A stretch of DNA of 64,000 nt from Profundicola sp048268105 (GTDB lineage Bacteria; Bacteroidota; Bacteroidia; Flavobacteriales; Weeksellaceae): the NCBI GenBank assembly GCA_048268105.1, contig JBLWWH010000009.1:55068-119067 (forward strand). The letters run 5' to 3'. Below the pieces are notes generated by a model. The model searched no databases and was not told where the DNA came from. It saw only the letters and a list, made by a program, of their open reading frames with translations. A program made the position numbers and the translations under genes. Below, one piece after another: positions 10,231-19,403 of this stretch. Numbering within the stretch: the first letter of the stretch is position 1; the number at the start of each line of letters is the position of its first letter.

Positions 10231-10238
10231 CAAAGTTA
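10231..10238 (-). promoter_or_regulatory. -7 box of the secA promoter
   Basis: Minus strand reads TAACTTTG followed by C, an exact match to the Bacteroidota consensus TAnnTTTG. Transcription would begin about 45 bases before the secA ATG. I see no convincing -33 TTTG at normal spacing. Confidence 0.5.
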
Positions 10239-10429
10239 CAAATTATGACACTTTTGCAGTTTATAATACGAAATGAATTATAAAGTTCATCTTAAAAACC
10301 AAAAAATATCCTAATTCATTTAAGCCAAAGGTAGCGTTGGAAACAGTTGAAATTTAAATCAAAACAAAGTGAATAAGCTAGGGCGATCATTACGATAGAC
10401 ATTCCCCAAACCTATATTTATAAAAATAA

Positions 10430-10452
10430 AAAACCCTTATTCTAAGGGTTTT
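10430..10452 (-). terminator. Terminator of the DUF2795 gene
   Basis: AAAACCCTTA (10430-10439) pairs with TAAGGGTTTT (10443-10452) around a 3-base loop. The A-run on its left becomes a U-run for minus-strand transcripts coming from the gene at 10474-10695. The rest of the gap down to secA (10239-10429) shows nothing else I can identify. Confidence 0.85.
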
Positions 10453-10473
10453 AAGTTATTTAAAATCTAAAAT

Positions 10474-10695
10474 TTAATATTCGTCTTCATTCCATAAAAA
10501 ATCCTCGTCTGTCGGATAGTCCGACCAGATTTCTTGGATAGATTCATATGAATCTCCTTCATCCTCGATTGACTGAAGATTTTCCACAACTTCTAAAGGA
10601 GCTCCTGTTCTAATAGCGTAGTCGATTAACTCGTCTTTTGTCGCTGGCCATGGTGCGTCACTTAGGTATGATGCTAATTCTAGTGTCCAATACAT
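10474..10695 (-). CDS. DUF2795 domain-containing small protein
   Basis: A 73-residue acidic protein starting MYWTLELASYLSDAPWPATK, which matches the short DUF2795 family conserved in Bacteroidota. It has no signal peptide or membrane segment. The N-terminal half has the typical run of helices with the PWPATKDELIDYA stretch, and the C-terminal third is strongly acidic (about one residue in three is Asp or Glu). Function is unknown. It is transcribed alone, with its own terminator, upstream of secA. Confidence 0.88.
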   Translation of the reverse strand: MYWTLELASYLSDAPWPATKDELIDYAIRTGAPLEVVENLQSIEDEGDSYESIQEIWSDYPTDEDFLWNEDEY

Positions 10696-10857
10696 AATCT
10701 TCTTATTTTTTGCAAAAGTATCAAAGTACTTTCGATTTTCAAAGTTTTTATTTAATTCCCAAAAATAGCAAATTCATTGCCATATTCAAATTCAATTCTT
10801 ATCTCAGGTTTTTGATTCCTAAAAATTAAGTTATTTTTGAATTAAATTATAGAATTA

Positions 10858-11799
10858 ATGGCGAATAGAATTAACTCTCTTTTTAATATAAAGTATCCTA
10901 TCATACAAGGTGGAATGATCTGGAACAGTGGCTGGAAGTTAGCTTCAGCGGTTTCTAATGCTGGAGGACTTGGTTTAATTGGCTCGGGAAGTATGTATCC
11001 TGATGTATTGGTTGAGCACATCCAAAAATGTCAAGCTGCCACAGATAAGCCCTTTGGTGTAAACGTTCCTCTAATGTATCCTTCGATAGAGGAACACATG
11101 GAAAACATTATTAAATTAGGTGTACAAATTGTTTTCACCTCCGCTGGAAATCCAAAAGCATGGACTTCTACGCTTCAAAAGGAAGGAATTAAAGTAGTTC
11201 ATGTGGTAAGTAGCGTTAAATTTGCATTGAAATCACAAGAAGCCGGCGTAGACGCCATCGTGGCAGAAGGTTTTGAGGCAGGTGGTCATAATGGCAGAGA
11301 GGAAACCACCACCCTATGCCTTGTTCCAGATGTTGCTCAACATATAAAAATACCCTTATTAGCAGCTGGAGGAGTTTCAACAGGTAAACAAATGTTGGCT
11401 TGTATGGTTTTGGGTGCAGACGGCGTTCAGGTAGGTTCTAGATTTGCAGCAACTCATGAAGCTTCTTCGCATGATGCATTTAAACAGGAAATCATTAAAG
11501 CGAATGAAGGAGATACCCATCTTACGTTAAAAGAATTAGCTCCTGTACGACTCATTAAAAATAATTTTTGGCAACAAGTTCAACAAGCCTACGCCGAAGG
11601 TGCAACTAAGGAAGAACTACAAAAACTTTTAGGTCGTGGTCGTGCAAAAAAAGGCATGTTCGAAGGTGATTTGATTGAAGGTGAACTAGAAATCGGACAA
11701 GGTTCTTCATTAATTAATGAAATTATTTCTGCTGAAGATGTTATATTCTCTATGATGAAAGAGTTTGAGGAAGCTAAAAAGAACTTGATAAATCTTTAA
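10858..11799 (+). CDS. Nitronate monooxygenase / 2-nitropropane dioxygenase family flavoprotein
   Basis: A 313-residue FMN-dependent TIM-barrel protein of the NPD/FabK superfamily. It starts in the barrel at the family motif YPIIQGGMIW, has PFGVNVPL for flavin contacts, AEGFEAGGHNGR with the His (HN pair) proposed as catalytic in nitronate oxidation, and the phosphate-binding AAGGVSTGKQM and VQVGSRFAATHE motifs. Members oxidise alkyl nitronates, while the related FabK is an enoyl-ACP reductase. The retained His-Asn favours a nitronate monooxygenase, but the true substrate cannot be read from sequence. It is followed by a 133-base gap holding the promoter of the iron-sulfur carrier gene. Confidence 0.88.
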   Translation: MANRINSLFNIKYPIIQGGMIWNSGWKLASAVSNAGGLGLIGSGSMYPDVLVEHIQKCQAATDKPFGVNVPLMYPSIEEHMENIIKLGVQIVFTSAGNPKAWTSTLQKEGIKVVHVVSSVKFALKSQEAGVDAIVAEGFEAGGHNGREETTTLCLVPDVAQHIKIPLLAAGGVSTGKQMLACMVLGADGVQVGSRFAATHEASSHDAFKQEIIKANEGDTHLTLKELAPVRLIKNNFWQQVQQAYAEGATKEELQKLLGRGRAKKGMFEGDLIEGELEIGQGSSLINEIISAEDVIFSMMKEFEEAKKNLINL

Positions 11800-11935
11800 A
11801 AAAAAAATATGTTAAGATTATTATAATAATACTTTGAAAGGGTCATGAAATTAGGCTTTAAGTAATTAATAAATTTTATCTATAGACCAATTCATACATA
11901 ATTTGGACTATACCTAGAAATCCCTAGTAAATTTG

Positions 11936-11943
11936 TATTTTTG
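11936..11943 (+). promoter_or_regulatory. -7 box upstream of the SufA/IscA gene
   Basis: TATTTTTG is an exact TAnnTTTG box, 19 bases before the ATG at 11963. This leaves a very short leader and supports that start over any upstream codon. Confidence 0.45.
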
Positions 11944-11962
11944 TAGAATAAATCTAAATAAG

Positions 11963-12292
11963 ATGATTAAAGTTTCTGAACAGGCTAAAACCAAAATAGA
12001 ACAACTACTTGCTGAAGAAGGTACTTCTTTAGACACAAGTTTTGTACGTGTAAGCGTGACAAGTGGCGGATGCAGTGGCTTATCTTATAATTTAAACTTT
12101 GATAAAAATCGAAATGAGGAGGATCAATTGTTTGAGGATAACGGTGTACGCATCTTAGTTGATAAAAGTTCATTTCTTTATTTAGTTGGTACCACCTTAG
12201 AATTTTCAGGTGGACTAAATGGAAAAGGCTTTGTTTTTAATAACCCAAACGCGAATAGAACCTGCGGTTGTGGTGAGTCATTTGCACTTTAA
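11963..12292 (+). CDS. A-type iron-sulfur carrier (SufA/IscA/ErpA family)
   Basis: A 109-residue A-type scaffold that carries Fe-S clusters to apoproteins. It has the three invariant Cys: one in SGGCSGLSYN and two in the C-terminal TCGCGESF. I start it at MIKVSEQAKTKIEQ, which matches the family N-terminus; the frame extends ten codons upstream, but these would overlap the promoter box. It lies 145 bases before sufB in the same direction, so it likely belongs to the same iron-sulfur assembly pathway. A-type carriers are hard to tell apart by sequence, so I give no symbol. Confidence 0.93.
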   Translation: MIKVSEQAKTKIEQLLAEEGTSLDTSFVRVSVTSGGCSGLSYNLNFDKNRNEEDQLFEDNGVRILVDKSSFLYLVGTTLEFSGGLNGKGFVFNNPNANRTCGCGESFAL

Positions 12293-12437
12293 AGAATAGA
12301 AGACAACCGAATTAATTTGGTTAAATAATAATTATAATACAATTCAAAAAAAAGATTTAAGAAAAGACAATCCACAAGAATTGTATAAATTTTAAACATA
12401 ATAGGATTGTATTTTAATCTTAAATAAGAAGATAGAA

Positions 12438-13889
12438 ATGAGTAAATATACAGAAGACGATTTAAGAGAGGAACTTAGTTCTAATAAAGAATACGAATTT
12501 GGGTTCACTACTGATATTGAGTATGAAGATTTCCCTGTAGGATTGAACGAGGAGATTATTCGTATGATTTCGGCGAGAAAAAATGAACCAGAATGGATGA
12601 CTGAATGGCGATTGAAGTCCTTTGAGATCTGGCAGAACATGGAAGAACCAGATTGGGCGAATGTAAATTATGAGAAACCTGATTTTAATGCTATTAAATA
12701 TTTTGCAGCGCCTAAAAAGAAACCTGAACTTGAATCTTTAGATCAAGTTGATCCTGAGTTATTGAGAACTTTTGAACGTCTTGGAATTTCAATAAATGAG
12801 CAAAAGCGTTTAACAGGTGTTGCCATGGACGTGGTAATTGATTCTGTTTCCGTGGCTACTTCTTTTCAAGAGACGCTAAAGGAAAAAGGAATTATTTTTA
12901 TGTCTATTTCAGATGCTATTCAAAAGCATCCAGATTTAGTTAAGAAATACATTGGAACTGTTGTGCCAAGAGGAGATAACTTCTATGCCGCGCTTAACTC
13001 TGCTGTTTTCTCTGATGGTAGTTTCTGCTATATTCCAAAAGGTGTAAAATGTCCTATGGAGCTTTCTACCTATTTCAGAATTAATAAAGCAGGTACTGGT
13101 CAGTTCGAAAGAACTTTATTAATTGCGGATGAAGATTCATACGTTTCTTACTTAGAAGGTTGTACTGCGCCATCTAGAGACGAAAACCAACTGCACGCTG
13201 CTGTAGTTGAATTGATTGCTATGGACGGTGCTGAAATTAAATATTCTACGGTTCAAAACTGGTATCCTGGGAACAAGGAAGGAAAAGGTGGTGTTTATAA
13301 TTTTGTAACGAAAAGAGGAATTGCGCATACCAACTCCAAGATTTCTTGGACACAAGTCGAAACAGGTTCAGCTGTAACTTGGAAATACCCAAGCTGTATT
13401 TTAAAAGGTGATAATTCTGTGGGTGAATTTTATTCTGTAGCAGTAACCAACAATTACCAGCAGGCGGACACAGGGACCAAAATGATTCACATCGGTAAGA
13501 ATACCAAGTCTACCATTATTTCTAAAGGTATTTCTGCAGGTTACTCACAAAACTCCTATAGAGGTTTGGTAAAAGTAACCAAGAATGCACACGGAGCGAG
13601 AAACTTCTCCCAGTGTGACTCCTTGTTAATGGGTAACAAATGTGGTGCACATACTTTCCCCTATATTGAGATTCACAATGATACGGCGCAATTAGAGCAT
13701 GAGGCTACTACATCAAAAATTGGGGAAGATCAAATGTTCTATTGTAATCAAAGAGGTATTGACGATGAGAAAGCCATTGCATTAATTGTAAATGGATTTA
13801 GCAAAGAGGTATTAAATAAACTACCAATGGAATTTGCAATTGAAGCGCAAAAATTACTAGAAATTAGCTTAGAAGGAAGTGTGGGTTAA
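12438..13889 (+). CDS. sufB: Fe-S cluster assembly scaffold subunit SufB
   Basis: SufB forms the SufBC2D scaffold on which new clusters are built with sulfur from SufSE. The 483 residues are the normal length. SVATSFQETLKEKGIIF, YIPKGVKCPMELSTYFR, AVVELIAMDGAEIKYSTVQNW and the conserved Cys of NFSQCDSLLMG all match the family, and the C-terminal IDDEKAIALIVNGFSKEV is typical. Start MSKYTEDDLREEL is the only sensible one. The gene ends in a strong terminator and is not followed by sufC, sufD or sufS. Confidence 0.97.
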   Translation: MSKYTEDDLREELSSNKEYEFGFTTDIEYEDFPVGLNEEIIRMISARKNEPEWMTEWRLKSFEIWQNMEEPDWANVNYEKPDFNAIKYFAAPKKKPELESLDQVDPELLRTFERLGISINEQKRLTGVAMDVVIDSVSVATSFQETLKEKGIIFMSISDAIQKHPDLVKKYIGTVVPRGDNFYAALNSAVFSDGSFCYIPKGVKCPMELSTYFRINKAGTGQFERTLLIADEDSYVSYLEGCTAPSRDENQLHAAVVELIAMDGAEIKYSTVQNWYPGNKEGKGGVYNFVTKRGIAHTNSKISWTQVETGSAVTWKYPSCILKGDNSVGEFYSVAVTNNYQQADTGTKMIHIGKNTKSTIISKGISAGYSQNSYRGLVKVTKNAHGARNFSQCDSLLMGNKCGAHTFPYIEIHNDTAQLEHEATTSKIGEDQMFYCNQRGIDDEKAIALIVNGFSKEVLNKLPMEFAIEAQKLLEISLEGSVG

Positions 13890-13920
13890 TTTTCGAGTTT
13901 AAGAAAATCTATTTAAATCA

Positions 13921-13955
13921 AAATCTGCTTGTCGAGGACAAGCAGATTTTTTTTT
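13921..13955 (+). terminator. Strong terminator of sufB
   Basis: AAATCTGCTTGTC (13921-13933) pairs perfectly over 13 bp with GACAAGCAGATTT (13937-13949) around a GAG loop, and runs into about seven more T. It is a textbook intrinsic terminator, so sufB is the last gene of its transcript. Confidence 0.95.
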
Positions 13956-14472
13956 ATGAAAAAAATTGAGTTTACTTTAAACTAAAGCCTTTCAATAGAG
14001 TAAATCAAAATCATTAGAATAGTTAGAATGTTTATAATAAAAGTTGAGTTTTTTTATTCTCTAATGAAAGGACTTTTAGCTTTTTAAAATAGGAATTATG
14101 GTTAATTAGTAATTCTGTTATTCCTTTTATTTCTTAGAACAAATATAACATGAATATGTTCCGGTTGAATCTATAAATGTATGAACGGTGTGAAAAATTG
14201 TATAAAGTGTTAGTTTTCCTGTATAAAGTGTATATTTCTATGGATTAATCGCTTTACCATATTTAACTCAAAACAACCTGCATACCCTTAGTTTATGCAA
14301 AAATTAAATTTCATTAATCGTTTTTAAAATGATGCTAAATTTATTTTTATACATTTAAGATGATCTTATTCTTAAGTTATTTTAAAATTGAACAAAAAAA
14401 ATGAATTAATCTTAATGATAGTCTTATGAACTTTAACTAAATTTATATCATATTTCTATAAAACCATCATCC
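13956..14472. other. AT-rich intergenic region before glutamate dehydrogenase, with a 12-bp direct repeat
   Basis: This 517-base stretch has no open frame worth calling on either strand. It contains TGTATAAAGTGT twice (14199-14210 and 14220-14231), with starts 21 bases apart, which is two helical turns. The last 100 bases before the ATG at 14473 are very AT-rich, and I see no exact TAnnTTTG box. Confidence 0.6.
14199..14231 (+). repeat. Two 12-bp direct repeats, candidate operator
   Basis: TGTATAAAGTGT occurs at 14199-14210 and again at 14220-14231 with a 9-base spacer. Direct repeats spaced by two DNA turns are typical of sites for a dimeric or tandem-binding activator or repressor. They lie about 240 bases before the glutamate dehydrogenase start. 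Confidence 0.5.
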
Positions 14473-15753
14473 ATGACAAGCAAAACTGCCATCAAAAAAA
14501 GAACCGGAATGTACGAAAACGTAATGGCCGAGTTCAATAAAGCAGCAGACACTATTCAACTTAACCCTGGGGTTAGAAAAATATTGGCCACGACACAAAA
14601 CGAAGTTATGGTTCACTTTCCGGCCAAATTAGATGACGGAAGTATTGAAGTTTTTACCGGCTATCGTGTTCAACACAATAATGCATTAGGCCCTTACAAA
14701 GGAGGTTTGAGGTATCATCCTACGTTAGATATTGACTCTGCCAGAGCATTAGCCACTTGGATGACATGGAAAACGGCATTGGCTGGTCTACCCTATGGCG
14801 GTGGAAAAGGAGGAATTGAAATCGATCCCAAAGCTTATTCTCCATCAGAATTAGAAAGAATTACGCGTAGGTTTACTTATGCTTTAGGAGATAATATAGG
14901 ACCAGATTATGATATTCCAGCGCCCGATGTTGGTACTAATTCTCAAATAATGGCTTGGATTGCTGATACTTTTTCTTCTAATAAAGCTCCAAGTCAAAGA
15001 TTTTCTAACTACCATGTTGTTACTGGTAAACCTGTTGTTTCGGGTGGTCTAGAAGGTAGAGATCGTGCCACAGGTTTTGGGGTTGTAGTCACCATAAAAA
15101 AATGGGCAAAGCTGAAAGATATTAATCTTATTGGAAAAAAATATATTGTGCAGGGATTTGGAAACGTGGGCTATTGGGCATCTCATTTCATGGCTAAAAC
15201 AGGCGCCATACTTACAGGTGTTCAGGATCATACAGGTACTATCTACAATGAAAATGGAATTAATCCGGAAGAGTTATCAGAATACAATCAGCAAAATCAA
15301 GGCATCGTTGGATTTCCAAATGCGGATAAATTTAGTGATGAAGACTTTTTCGGAATCGATTGTGATATTCTGATTCCAGCAGCTCTCGGAAATCAGATTA
15401 ACATGGAAAATGTTAAGAGTATTAAAGCTCCCCTAATTGCAGAAGGCGCAAATGGTCCTACGCAATCTGATGCCGAACAAATTTTAATTGATAAAGGAAT
15501 TGCTATTATTCCAGATATCCTTTGCAACAGCGGAGGTGTGATTGGAAGCTATTTTGAATGGCTTCAGAATAGAAGGTCAGAGATCTGGAAGATTAGTGAT
15601 GTTCTGGTTAAATTAGAAGACAAAGTCGAAACCTCTTTCGATAAAGTGATTTCTGTAATGGATAAGTATGATACAGATATGCGTACAGCGGCTTATGTAG
15701 TTGCCCTAAAGAGACTTGAACAAACTTATATTGAAAGAGGAGTCTTCCCTTAA
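14473..15753 (+). CDS. Glutamate dehydrogenase (Glu/Leu/Phe/Val dehydrogenase family)
   Basis: A 426-residue hexameric-type glutamate dehydrogenase that interconverts glutamate and 2-oxoglutarate plus ammonia. The N-terminal domain carries GPYKGGLRYHP and PYGGGKGGIE, with the substrate-binding and catalytic lysines. The nucleotide fold begins at IVQGFGNVGYW, and the specificity motif NSGGVIGSYFEW is present. Length fits the roughly 420-residue catabolic class seen in Bacteroidota. Coenzyme choice is not certain from sequence. A long upstream region with a direct repeat suggests regulation. It converges on the next gene with only 7 bases between. Confidence 0.94.
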   Translation: MTSKTAIKKRTGMYENVMAEFNKAADTIQLNPGVRKILATTQNEVMVHFPAKLDDGSIEVFTGYRVQHNNALGPYKGGLRYHPTLDIDSARALATWMTWKTALAGLPYGGGKGGIEIDPKAYSPSELERITRRFTYALGDNIGPDYDIPAPDVGTNSQIMAWIADTFSSNKAPSQRFSNYHVVTGKPVVSGGLEGRDRATGFGVVVTIKKWAKLKDINLIGKKYIVQGFGNVGYWASHFMAKTGAILTGVQDHTGTIYNENGINPEELSEYNQQNQGIVGFPNADKFSDEDFFGIDCDILIPAALGNQINMENVKSIKAPLIAEGANGPTQSDAEQILIDKGIAIIPDILCNSGGVIGSYFEWLQNRRSEIWKISDVLVKLEDKVETSFDKVISVMDKYDTDMRTAAYVVALKRLEQTYIERGVFP

Positions 15754-15760
15754 GATTAGC

Positions 15761-16393
15761 TTATTTTATCTTCTCGGGTACCCTTAATGTAAACTGTATA
15801 ACCTGTTCACTAATCAATTTATAGTCTTGAGTTTGATTTGAACGATCTCTAATTTTAGCTCGTACTACCACAAACTTGTCATCTGGCATTAGTAAGTCAA
15901 CATAATCAGCACCTAATAAACAACATAAATTAAATATCTCAAATTTACTTTCGTGGGTGTAGCGCATGGTTAAATCTGCAGTAATTACGGGTTGATCTTC
16001 ATTTTCACTTTCATGGATTGTTAAATCCGCAAACCTATAGTATCCATCATCTCTTTTGGTCCTAAAATCATACACCAAATTTTCATTGGGTTTCGATTTT
16101 AATAATTTATCTGAAGAATCATATACATAGGTATAAATTAAACCATTCTTTTCTTGCGGACGTTTTACCGTATAAGTATGAATTTTCTTTGAGGCTTTAT
16201 CAAACAAATCTGCCGTAACTTCATCGCTAGAATCATTTAAAAATAAAAAATAATCTTTGTTCTCTGAGTTAAATAATATCTGAATTTTTTCATCACCATT
16301 TTGTTCATATTGAATCAAACGATTAAAGTAATATTCCTGTGCAGAAATAAATCCAACAAGAAATAAAAGCGATACACTAAATAAATTTTTCAT
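15761..16393 (-). CDS. Exported protein of unknown function
   Basis: I recognise no family. The 210 residues begin with a signal peptide, LFSVSLLFLVGFISAQ, cleaved after SAQ, so the product is periplasmic or outer-membrane associated. The mature part is rich in beta-prone segments and charged residues, with one CC pair near residue 150 and no further membrane helix. Its ATG overlaps the stop codon of the epimerase gene by one base (TAATG on the minus strand), so the two are cotranslated, although no functional tie is evident. Confidence 0.75.
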   Translation of the reverse strand: MKNLFSVSLLFLVGFISAQEYYFNRLIQYEQNGDEKIQILFNSENKDYFLFLNDSSDEVTADLFDKASKKIHTYTVKRPQEKNGLIYTYVYDSSDKLLKSKPNENLVYDFRTKRDDGYYRFADLTIHESENEDQPVITADLTMRYTHESKFEIFNLCCLLGADYVDLLMPDDKFVVVRAKIRDRSNQTQDYKLISEQVIQFTLRVPEKIK

Positions 16394-17427
16394 TAAGAAA
16401 TGGTTTCTAAGTTATACCAAGCAACAAACTTTTTAATACCCTCCTCAAAACTTGTTTTAGGTTGATAATCGATGAGTCTTTTAGCTTTAGAAATGTCTGC
16501 ATTAGTAACATTTACATCACCTGGTTGCATGGGTAATTGATTGATTTTTGCCTTTTTGCCTAAAGTAGTTTCAATGGTGCTTAACATTTGTTTTAAGTTA
16601 ATCACCTGACTCTCACCTAGGTTTACAATCTCATAGACTTTTTCTTTTTCGAATATATAATCTATAGATTTCAATACACCATCCATAATATCATCTACAT
16701 AGGTATAATCTCTCGCCGTACTTCCATCTCCAAAAAATGGAATAGGCTCTCCTTTATCAATTAATCTGGTAAACTTGTGAATAGCTAAATCTGGTCGTTG
16801 TCTCGGTCCATAAACGGTGAAAAATCTTAGTTGAAACATATCTATCCCGTATAAAGAATGATAAACATGTCCTAAAACTTCAACAGACTTCTTCGTGGCT
16901 GCGTAAGGTGAAATTGCAAAATCTACAATATCTGTTTCTTCAAATGGAACTTTCGCATTATTCCCATAAACTGATGACGACGAAGCACAAACAAATTTCT
17001 TAACATCCCACTTTTTGCACATCTCGAACAAAAGCATACTACCCTTTACATTGACGGATTCATACGCAATAGGATTTTCTATCGATGGACGAACGCCGGC
17101 CAAAGCAGCTAAGTGCACCACCATATCAAAATGTTCGGTTTCGAATAAGTCGCCTAAAATTCCTTCATCTCTAATGTCTCCATATATTAACTTGAAGTTA
17201 GAAGATGTACTGTATTTCGTAAATTCTTCTATATCCTCCATTTTGTTATTATAACTTAATTTCAAGGAAACTCCTATGGCTTCAGCTAAATTTTTAAGCT
17301 TAATTTTATAACTATAAAAATCGTGAAAATTATCAACTACAACTACATGATGACCTTTATTTAATAAATTCTCCACCAAATGTGAGCCTATAAATCCTGC
17401 GCCGCCCGTTATGAGAAATTTTTTCAT
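16393..17427 (-). CDS. NAD-dependent nucleotide-sugar epimerase (UDP-glucuronate 4-epimerase type)
   Basis: An extended short-chain dehydrogenase of 344 residues. The Rossmann motif GGAGFIGSH lies at 8-16, the catalytic pair is Tyr175 and Lys179 (YAATK), and the catalytic Ser lies in the run CASSSSVYG (148-155). GVRPSIENP and FTVYGPRQRPD are typical of UDP-glucuronate or UDP-GlcNAc 4-epimerases (CapI/WbpP group). It supplies sugars for capsule or lipopolysaccharide in the cytosol. No polysaccharide cluster surrounds it. First gene of a two-gene operon with the exported protein gene downstream. Confidence 0.9.
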   Translation of the reverse strand: MKKFLITGGAGFIGSHLVENLLNKGHHVVVVDNFHDFYSYKIKLKNLAEAIGVSLKLSYNNKMEDIEEFTKYSTSSNFKLIYGDIRDEGILGDLFETEHFDMVVHLAALAGVRPSIENPIAYESVNVKGSMLLFEMCKKWDVKKFVCASSSSVYGNNAKVPFEETDIVDFAISPYAATKKSVEVLGHVYHSLYGIDMFQLRFFTVYGPRQRPDLAIHKFTRLIDKGEPIPFFGDGSTARDYTYVDDIMDGVLKSIDYIFEKEKVYEIVNLGESQVINLKQMLSTIETTLGKKAKINQLPMQPGDVNVTNADISKAKRLIDYQPKTSFEEGIKKFVAWYNLETIS

Positions 17428-17504
17428 GATTTAAAGATAAATAAAATCTACAGACCCTTGCTTTAGAAATTGATTGATTTTAAAAAAAATTAAGATCAAA
17501 CTCT

Positions 17505-18575
17505 TTAATAAAACTCTGCCATATCTATTTTAATAGAGAATATATTTGAATAAAGCGCCACACTTTGATCTCCAATATCTGTTAAGGCGTAGTCGATTGA
17601 AATTCCATTATATTTAAAACCTAAACCAATATTAGGTTGAAACTGAAACTCTTGGTTTCCATCAAAATTCTCTACTTTCTGGAAATTATTTACACCCGCA
17701 CGAATAAAAATCATTTCATCATATGCTACCTCGATACCTGCCGCAGGAGAAAAACTCAAATTGGATGCAGAAACTAAATCATTGGTTTCTCTTAATTTAA
17801 AATTTAAATCTAACTCACCCAAACCAGTGAATTTATCAGAAAAATGAACTTTTTGACTTACTCCTAATTGAATTTTAGGCAAAGTAAGCTCCATGGTTTC
17901 TTCTGGTGGCTCATTCAAAACAATTCCATCTATCGTCAATTGATTTAATTCGTCTTGATTTACACTCCAAACATTAAAAGTAGAAGTTATATCTCTCACC
18001 ATAATTCCGGCTGCAAAATCACCTTTCCTATATTGTGCTCCAGCATCTAATCCAAAACCAAAGGCATTCGCGAATTTCCCAACATTACGATAAACCAACT
18101 TGGCGTTTAAACCAAAGTTCACATCTTCTATGTTAAAGAAATTTCCACCATAAGACATTTGTAATGCATAATCTGCTGCCGAAAAAGTTGAAATTCTATC
18201 ATAATCTATATTTCCTTGATTATCAATCAACTCCGTTGTGTTCAATATATTATCCACCCCAAAACGATACAAAGAAACCCCTATTGCATTTCTGTTGTCC
18301 AATGGAATTGCTGCTGCTAAGTAGTCATACTTTGCAATGGATTGGAAATACTCAGCATGCATGGCAGCACCTTGCCATCTATCTCCGATTTGCGCTAAAC
18401 CTGCAGGGTTCCAGTAAGTTGAATTTACATCACCAATATTGGCCACAACGGCGTTTCCCATACCAAAAGCCCGTGCATCTACTCCAATGTTCAAGAATTC
18501 GTTTGAATACGAGCGAAATTGTGCTGTAACTTGTACCGCACACATGAGTAGAATAAGTAAACCAAACTTTTGCAT
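17505..18575 (-). CDS. PorV/PorQ family outer-membrane protein
   Basis: A 356-residue outer-membrane barrel with the signal peptide LLILLMCAVQVTAQ. The stretch NEFLNIGVDARAFGMGNAVV followed by DVNSTYWNPAGLA is the hallmark of the PorV/PorQ (UPF0164) group, related to the type IX secretion shuttle protein PorV. It may take part in attaching or exporting T9SS cargo, but many genomes carry several paralogues of unknown role. The C-terminus ends in alternating strands down to FSIKIDMAEFY. It is transcribed divergently from pssA. Confidence 0.85.
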   Translation of the reverse strand: MQKFGLLILLMCAVQVTAQFRSYSNEFLNIGVDARAFGMGNAVVANIGDVNSTYWNPAGLAQIGDRWQGAAMHAEYFQSIAKYDYLAAAIPLDNRNAIGVSLYRFGVDNILNTTELIDNQGNIDYDRISTFSAADYALQMSYGGNFFNIEDVNFGLNAKLVYRNVGKFANAFGFGLDAGAQYRKGDFAAGIMVRDITSTFNVWSVNQDELNQLTIDGIVLNEPPEETMELTLPKIQLGVSQKVHFSDKFTGLGELDLNFKLRETNDLVSASNLSFSPAAGIEVAYDEMIFIRAGVNNFQKVENFDGNQEFQFQPNIGLGFKYNGISIDYALTDIGDQSVALYSNIFSIKIDMAEFY

Positions 18576-18662
18576 ATAGATGAATAAAGCACAAAAATCG
18601 TTGCTTTTGTATTAAACACCAAATTCTAACTAATATTGCTTAAAACTCTTATCTTCGCATAT

Positions 18663-19403
18663 ATGAGTATAAAAAAACATATTCCTAACCTACTTACGCT
18701 TATCAATCTATTTAGCGGATGTATATTAGTCTATATTACTGTATTTTACAGTGTTTTTGAATTTAAAAATGATCATAACTACAATGAAATTGTAATGATT
18801 TTATTGGGTATTTCTTTAGTCGCCGATTTGCTCGATGGAATGGTGGCTCGCTGGTTGAATGTGGCTTCTCCGATTGGTTTACAACTCGATTCACTGGCAG
18901 ACATGGTGACCTTTGGCGTTTTCCCGGGATTTTTAATGACCAAAATGTTGGCTGATGCAAGTCAAAGCACTTCAGTTATGTTTCCAGCGGTGGCATTTTT
19001 TGGCTTATTAATCACCTTATTTTCAGCATTAAGATTAGCAAAATTTAATGTTGACACTACCCAAACTACTTATTTTAAAGGTTTAGCAACACCAGCGAAT
19101 ACCATATTAATATTTGGTTTATTTATTTTAACGGAGACCTTATCCAAAGAGTTTATGGAAACCTATGCTTTTAATTCATTGATCGCATTAACCATAATTT
19201 CAAGTTTTATATTAGTGGCAGATATTCCATTGTTTTCTTTTAAAATGAAATCAATGAAATTGAAGGACATTTTTCCACAAATCATTTTATTAGGATCGGC
19301 TGTGTTATTATTGATATTCATGGGATTGTCGGCCCTTGCTCCTATTATTCTAATTTATATTATTCTATCTATTATCTTCAAAAAAACCTTTGTACATGCG
19401 TAA
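18663..19403 (+). CDS. pssA: CDP-diacylglycerol-serine O-phosphatidyltransferase
   Basis: Makes phosphatidylserine, the precursor of phosphatidylethanolamine, in the inner membrane. The CDP-alcohol phosphotransferase signature DGxxARx8Gx3Dx3D is complete: Asp58, Gly59, Ala62, Arg63, Gly72, Asp76 and Asp80. I start at MSIKKHIPNLLTLINLF because this matches the family; the upstream in-frame extension of nine codons has no support. About seven hydrophobic helices follow over 246 residues. The 3' end overlaps the exonuclease gene by 8 bases, implying translational coupling. Confidence 0.94.
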   Translation: MSIKKHIPNLLTLINLFSGCILVYITVFYSVFEFKNDHNYNEIVMILLGISLVADLLDGMVARWLNVASPIGLQLDSLADMVTFGVFPGFLMTKMLADASQSTSVMFPAVAFFGLLITLFSALRLAKFNVDTTQTTYFKGLATPANTILIFGLFILTETLSKEFMETYAFNSLIALTIISSFILVADIPLFSFKMKSMKLKDIFPQIILLGSAVLLLIFMGLSALAPIILIYIILSIIFKKTFVHA

